Shown piece by piece: positions 15,654 through 17,529 of a DNA stretch of 17,529 nucleotides. The stretch is from Methyloceanibacter sp. (GTDB lineage: Bacteria > Pseudomonadota > Alphaproteobacteria > Rhizobiales > Methyloligellaceae): assembly GCA_025449615.1 (NCBI GenBank), contig JANWJA010000089.1, positions 1-17,529 on the forward strand. Reading direction: 5' to 3'. The position numbers and the translations under genes were made by a program. Below the pieces are notes generated by a model, which saw nothing but the letters and a program-made list of their open reading frames with translations, searched no databases and was not told the origin of the DNA. The stretch's first letter is position 1, and every line of letters begins with the position of its first letter.

Positions 15654-16367
15654 CTATTGCAGCGCAACCTTATCTTCTCGCGCCGCACCAACATGATCGA
15701 AGAAGCCATAGAACAATAAGCCAAACAGGAAGCCGCCGACATGTGCTTCCCAGGCGATCTCTCCCTCGACGCCACCCATGCTCACCGCTCCGAGACCGAA
15801 GACGAGGTTCAGCCCGGCCCAGATCGCGATGATGAGGATCATGCGTGGATCGGTGAGGCTTTGCCCGAGGCTGGGCAAGGCCGAGCGAGCGAAGTCGAGC
15901 CTGCCGCCGCTTCGGTCCCCGAACACCACCCTGAGCGCGGCAGCCATTTGTCCTGAAATCGCAGCGGACGCACCGACCACCGGCGCCATCTCGCCGAAAT
16001 GGAGCGCCAGATGCGTCAGCGCGCCGGCGATACCGCAAAGAATGGAGAAAGCGAAGAACCTGGTTTCCCCGATCCGTCTCTCCACTCCGCTGCCAAAAGC
16101 AACCATCCAGGCAAGATTCACCAAGAGATGAACCCAGCCGGCATGCACAATCATGTAGGTGACGAAGGAGGTGACGCAGGCAATATAGCCGCCCGGGAGC
16201 TCCGCCGCGGCTCCGCTATACCGCGCCGGGATGAAGGCGAGCAGCCGAACGACATAGAGCGCCGCATCATCGGGAAGAAAGCCGAGAACGAGCTGCACGG
16301 CGACCATGATCGCGCTCGCCGCAACTACCCCCTTTGGCACGTTAAAGATCGGCTGCTCTGCTGACAT
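15654..16367 (-). CDS. Rhomboid family intramembrane serine protease
   Basis: A 237-residue membrane protein with six or so hydrophobic helices. The rhomboid hallmarks are present: WVHLLVNLAWM (His80 and Asn84 of the HxxxN motif), GASAAISG (132-139; nucleophile Ser134) and AHVGGFLFGLL with catalytic His209. It should therefore be an active protease cutting within membrane helices; the substrate is not evident. Between helices four and five lies a polar segment of about 25 residues (149-174). The ATG at 16367 has AGGGG six bases upstream. It is divergent from the PAS gene and followed on the same strand by the CBS gene. Confidence 0.92.
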   Translation of the reverse strand: MSAEQPIFNVPKGVVAASAIMVAVQLVLGFLPDDAALYVVRLLAFIPARYSGAAAELPGGYIACVTSFVTYMIVHAGWVHLLVNLAWMVAFGSGVERRIGETRFFAFSILCGIAGALTHLALHFGEMAPVVGASAAISGQMAAALRVVFGDRSGGRLDFARSALPSLGQSLTDPRMILIIAIWAGLNLVFGLGAVSMGGVEGEIAWEAHVGGFLFGLLFYGFFDHVGAAREDKVALQ

Positions 16368-16465
16368 CGGCGACCCCTACTCCTCTCAGACCTTCTCCCG
16401 ACCCGCGGCACAAACAGGCGCGGCAACGCTGGCACGCTCCCTGCTTTGTTATGCCCGTCGGTCCG

Positions 16466-16498
16466 TACCTTGCGCCAAAGCGGGATGTTTACCTTGCG
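16466..16498. repeat. Direct repeat TACCTTGCG
   Basis: TACCTTGCG occurs at 16466-16474 and again at 16490-16498, 24 bases apart, in the 187-bp divergent region between the rhomboid and PAS genes. Spacing near two helical turns would suit two contacts by one regulator on one DNA face. No convincing promoter box is seen here. Confidence 0.3.
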
Positions 16499-16554
16499 GC
16501 GGTGAAGGCTTGGGCGGGCTGTTAATCACGATGTAGCGTTCGCCCGGGTGGGAT

Positions 16555-17172
16555 ATGCAGCAGAGTACGAGTAGGCAGCTTTACGCGTATTGGGATCGCG
16601 TACGCAATGGCCGTATTGCGCCCCGCCGTTTCGAAATCGAGCCCGGTCAGATCGCGTCGGTCTTGCCGGAAACCTTTATCGCCGAGCATGTCGGCGTGCC
16701 GGGATGCCGCTTTCGCTTGGTCGGCACCAAAATCTGCGCGCAATTCGGTAAGGAACTGAGAGGCAGCGATCTTTTGAGCCTATTTGGCACGGAAGATCGT
16801 GATTCACTCGCCGCTTTACTTCGGTCTGTCTATCGCGATGCTGCGATGGGCGAGGTTCAATTCGATGCCTATACCGAAGCCCACCGCCATGTGAAATTCG
16901 AAATGATCCTGCTGCCGCTGATCCATACTGGGAACACGGTTAATCGAATTCTCGGGTCCATGAGCGCCTTCGATCCGCCGTTCTGGCTCGGGACCACACC
17001 GCTCCGCCATTGCGAAATTGCCAAACTCGAATTGCACTGGCCTGCCGCGGACCAGGACGAGGACCAGCACCCGCCTGCACCAAAACCCATGATCGACAGG
17101 CCTTTAAGTGCCACCGATCTTGTGCGCTCTGTCCGGCACCGCTTCCGCGTCTACCAAGGCGGCCTCGACTAG
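16555..17172 (+). CDS. PAS_5-family single-PAS-domain protein
   Basis: A 205-residue soluble protein of the alphaproteobacterial PAS_5 type. Family marks are the opening YAYWDRVRNGRIAPRRFEIE (10-29), IASVLPETFIAEHV, then FRLVGTKICAQFGKELRG (53-70) and the following SDLLSLFG. The PAS fold covers about 25-145; the rest, from about 165, is charged and proline-rich with an Arg-rich end. No output domain is fused, so it probably works by binding a partner, as the single-domain PAS protein MopJ does in Caulobacter. The ATG at 16555 is preceded by GGGTGGG. The next gene encodes a PilZ protein, giving a possible signalling pair, though about 165 bases separate them. Confidence 0.85.
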   Translation: MQQSTSRQLYAYWDRVRNGRIAPRRFEIEPGQIASVLPETFIAEHVGVPGCRFRLVGTKICAQFGKELRGSDLLSLFGTEDRDSLAALLRSVYRDAAMGEVQFDAYTEAHRHVKFEMILLPLIHTGNTVNRILGSMSAFDPPFWLGTTPLRHCEIAKLELHWPAADQDEDQHPPAPKPMIDRPLSATDLVRSVRHRFRVYQGGLD

Positions 17173-17224
17173 CAAGGCTAACTACATCCTCCGGCTGATT
17201 AATCTTGATCGTACTACCGTCGAC

Positions 17225-17240
17225 TTAGACGTTCTTTAAC
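17225..17240. promoter_or_regulatory. Near-consensus CtrA site TTAG-N7-TTAAC before the PilZ gene
   Basis: TTAG (17225-17228), seven bases, TTAAC (17236-17240): one mismatch to the CtrA consensus TTAA-N7-TTAAC, about 97 bases upstream of the PilZ ATG. The second half-site is also the left arm of the dyad at 17236-17268. Regulation is inferred from the motif and the type of gene downstream. Confidence 0.4.
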
Positions 17241-17268
17241 CTCAAGAGCGCAAGTCTTGCGAGGTTAA
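17236..17268. repeat. Nested inverted repeat upstream of the PilZ gene
   Basis: TTAACCTC (17236-17243) and GAGGTTAA (17261-17268) are perfect inverted arms; between them GCAAG-T-CTTGC (17250-17260) is a second, tight dyad. As RNA it could form a stem with no T-run, so it is more likely a DNA-binding region for the PilZ promoter than a terminator for the PAS gene. Confidence 0.4.
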
Positions 17269-17336
17269 CCGTCCCACGACTAGGTGTGCCCGCTCTCGGC
17301 ACCCAAATTGAAGGGCGTTCCGCGAGCAGGCCACAC

Positions 17337-17529
17337 ATGTCCACCGTCAATCTTCACCAACTGGCCACGTCTGAGCCCCTTACGGCGATGCGTCCCCAAG
17401 CGTCTACCCCGCACGCCAAGTCTATCCGCTCGTTAGCCCAGCTTGTTCCCGACAGGCGAAGATATCGACGCGTCCCGATCCGCGTGCTTGGCCGCTTCAT
17501 GCGCGAGGACAAGGAAGAATATCCTTGCC
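17337..17529 (+). CDS. PilZ domain protein, N-terminal part (partial)
   Basis: The first 64 codons of a gene that runs off the right edge. After an unstructured N-terminus comes PDRRRYRRVPIRVLGRFMRE (38-57) and then DKEEYPC. This is the start of a PilZ domain of the rhizobial type: the Arg cluster at 40-45 contains the RxxxR motif that holds cyclic di-GMP, followed by a strand ending LGRFM. The second PilZ motif (D/NxSxxG) would lie beyond the window, so ligand binding cannot be confirmed. A role in c-di-GMP control of motility, polysaccharide or cell cycle is inferred from the family. No strong ribosome binding site is seen before the ATG. Confidence 0.8.
   Translation, partial: MSTVNLHQLATSEPLTAMRPQASTPHAKSIRSLAQLVPDRRRYRRVPIRVLGRFMREDKEEYPC

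Noticed and set aside
16512..16545. GGGCG...CGCCC pairing before the PAS gene
   Set aside because: Only five pairs closing a 24-base loop; too weak to claim as a leader structure.
1..17529. Mobile elements, CRISPR arrays, tRNA or rRNA genes, toxin-antitoxin or defence genes
   Set aside because: I looked on both strands and saw no transposase, integrase, long direct repeats, repeat-spacer pattern or defence-type domain; the window reads as ordinary chromosome.

Overview
This is about 17.5 kb of GC-rich chromosomal DNA that reads as an alphaproteobacterium of the order Hyphomicrobiales (Rhizobiales). The main reasons are the gene set and order (a GTP cyclohydrolase, HisI, patatin, CBS run facing a scaffold protein, cupin, YidD, ThrS run), a PAS_5-type protein beside a rhizobial-type PilZ protein, and protein sequences close to alphaproteobacterial families. 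There is no phage, transposon, CRISPR array, rRNA or tRNA. It is mostly housekeeping DNA, and the interest lies in its regulatory sequences and in several divergent proteins.

Layout. 1-2760: the end of an unidentified gene, a small DUF3307 membrane protein, and convergently a SulP anion transporter fused to STAS and cyclic-nucleotide-binding domains; the last two genes share a CTAG across their stops. 2890-5876 (minus): a divergent leucyl/phenylalanyl-tRNA-protein transferase-like gene, then cutA and glpK coupled by an ATGA overlap. 5980-7328: nadK, divergent from cutA, and a convergent nitroreductase. 7522-11323: a secreted von Willebrand factor A protein on plus, whose end overlaps thrS on minus by 38 bp. 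11392-12699 (minus): yidD, a cupin and a two-cysteine IscU-like scaffold, which with thrS form a likely operon. 12888-15065 (plus): folE, hisI and a patatin-like protein. 15120-16367 (minus): a rhomboid protease and a two-CBS protein. 16555-17529 (plus): a PAS_5 protein and the start of a PilZ protein that runs off the window.

Functional threads. folE (folate/pterin), hisI (histidine), nadK (NADP) and thrS (translation) are core metabolism. The scaffold, cupin, yidD and thrS look co-transcribed from a perfect TATAAT box. The PAS_5/PilZ end of the window suggests c-di-GMP and cell-cycle signalling.

The strongest regulatory observation is a compact structured leader directly before folE, with a predicted transcription start at its 5' edge and a ribosome binding site inside the structure. 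This is the position and size expected for a class II tetrahydrofolate (THF-II, folE motif) riboswitch of Alphaproteobacteria. Other leads are a hairpin before the thrS ribosome binding site with an anticodon-like GGU loop, two CtrA-type sites (one exact TTAA-N7-TTAAC at the glpK end, one TTAG-N7-TTAAC before the PilZ gene), and a 9-of-10 inverted repeat between cutA and nadK. No wholly new multi-gene system is evident.
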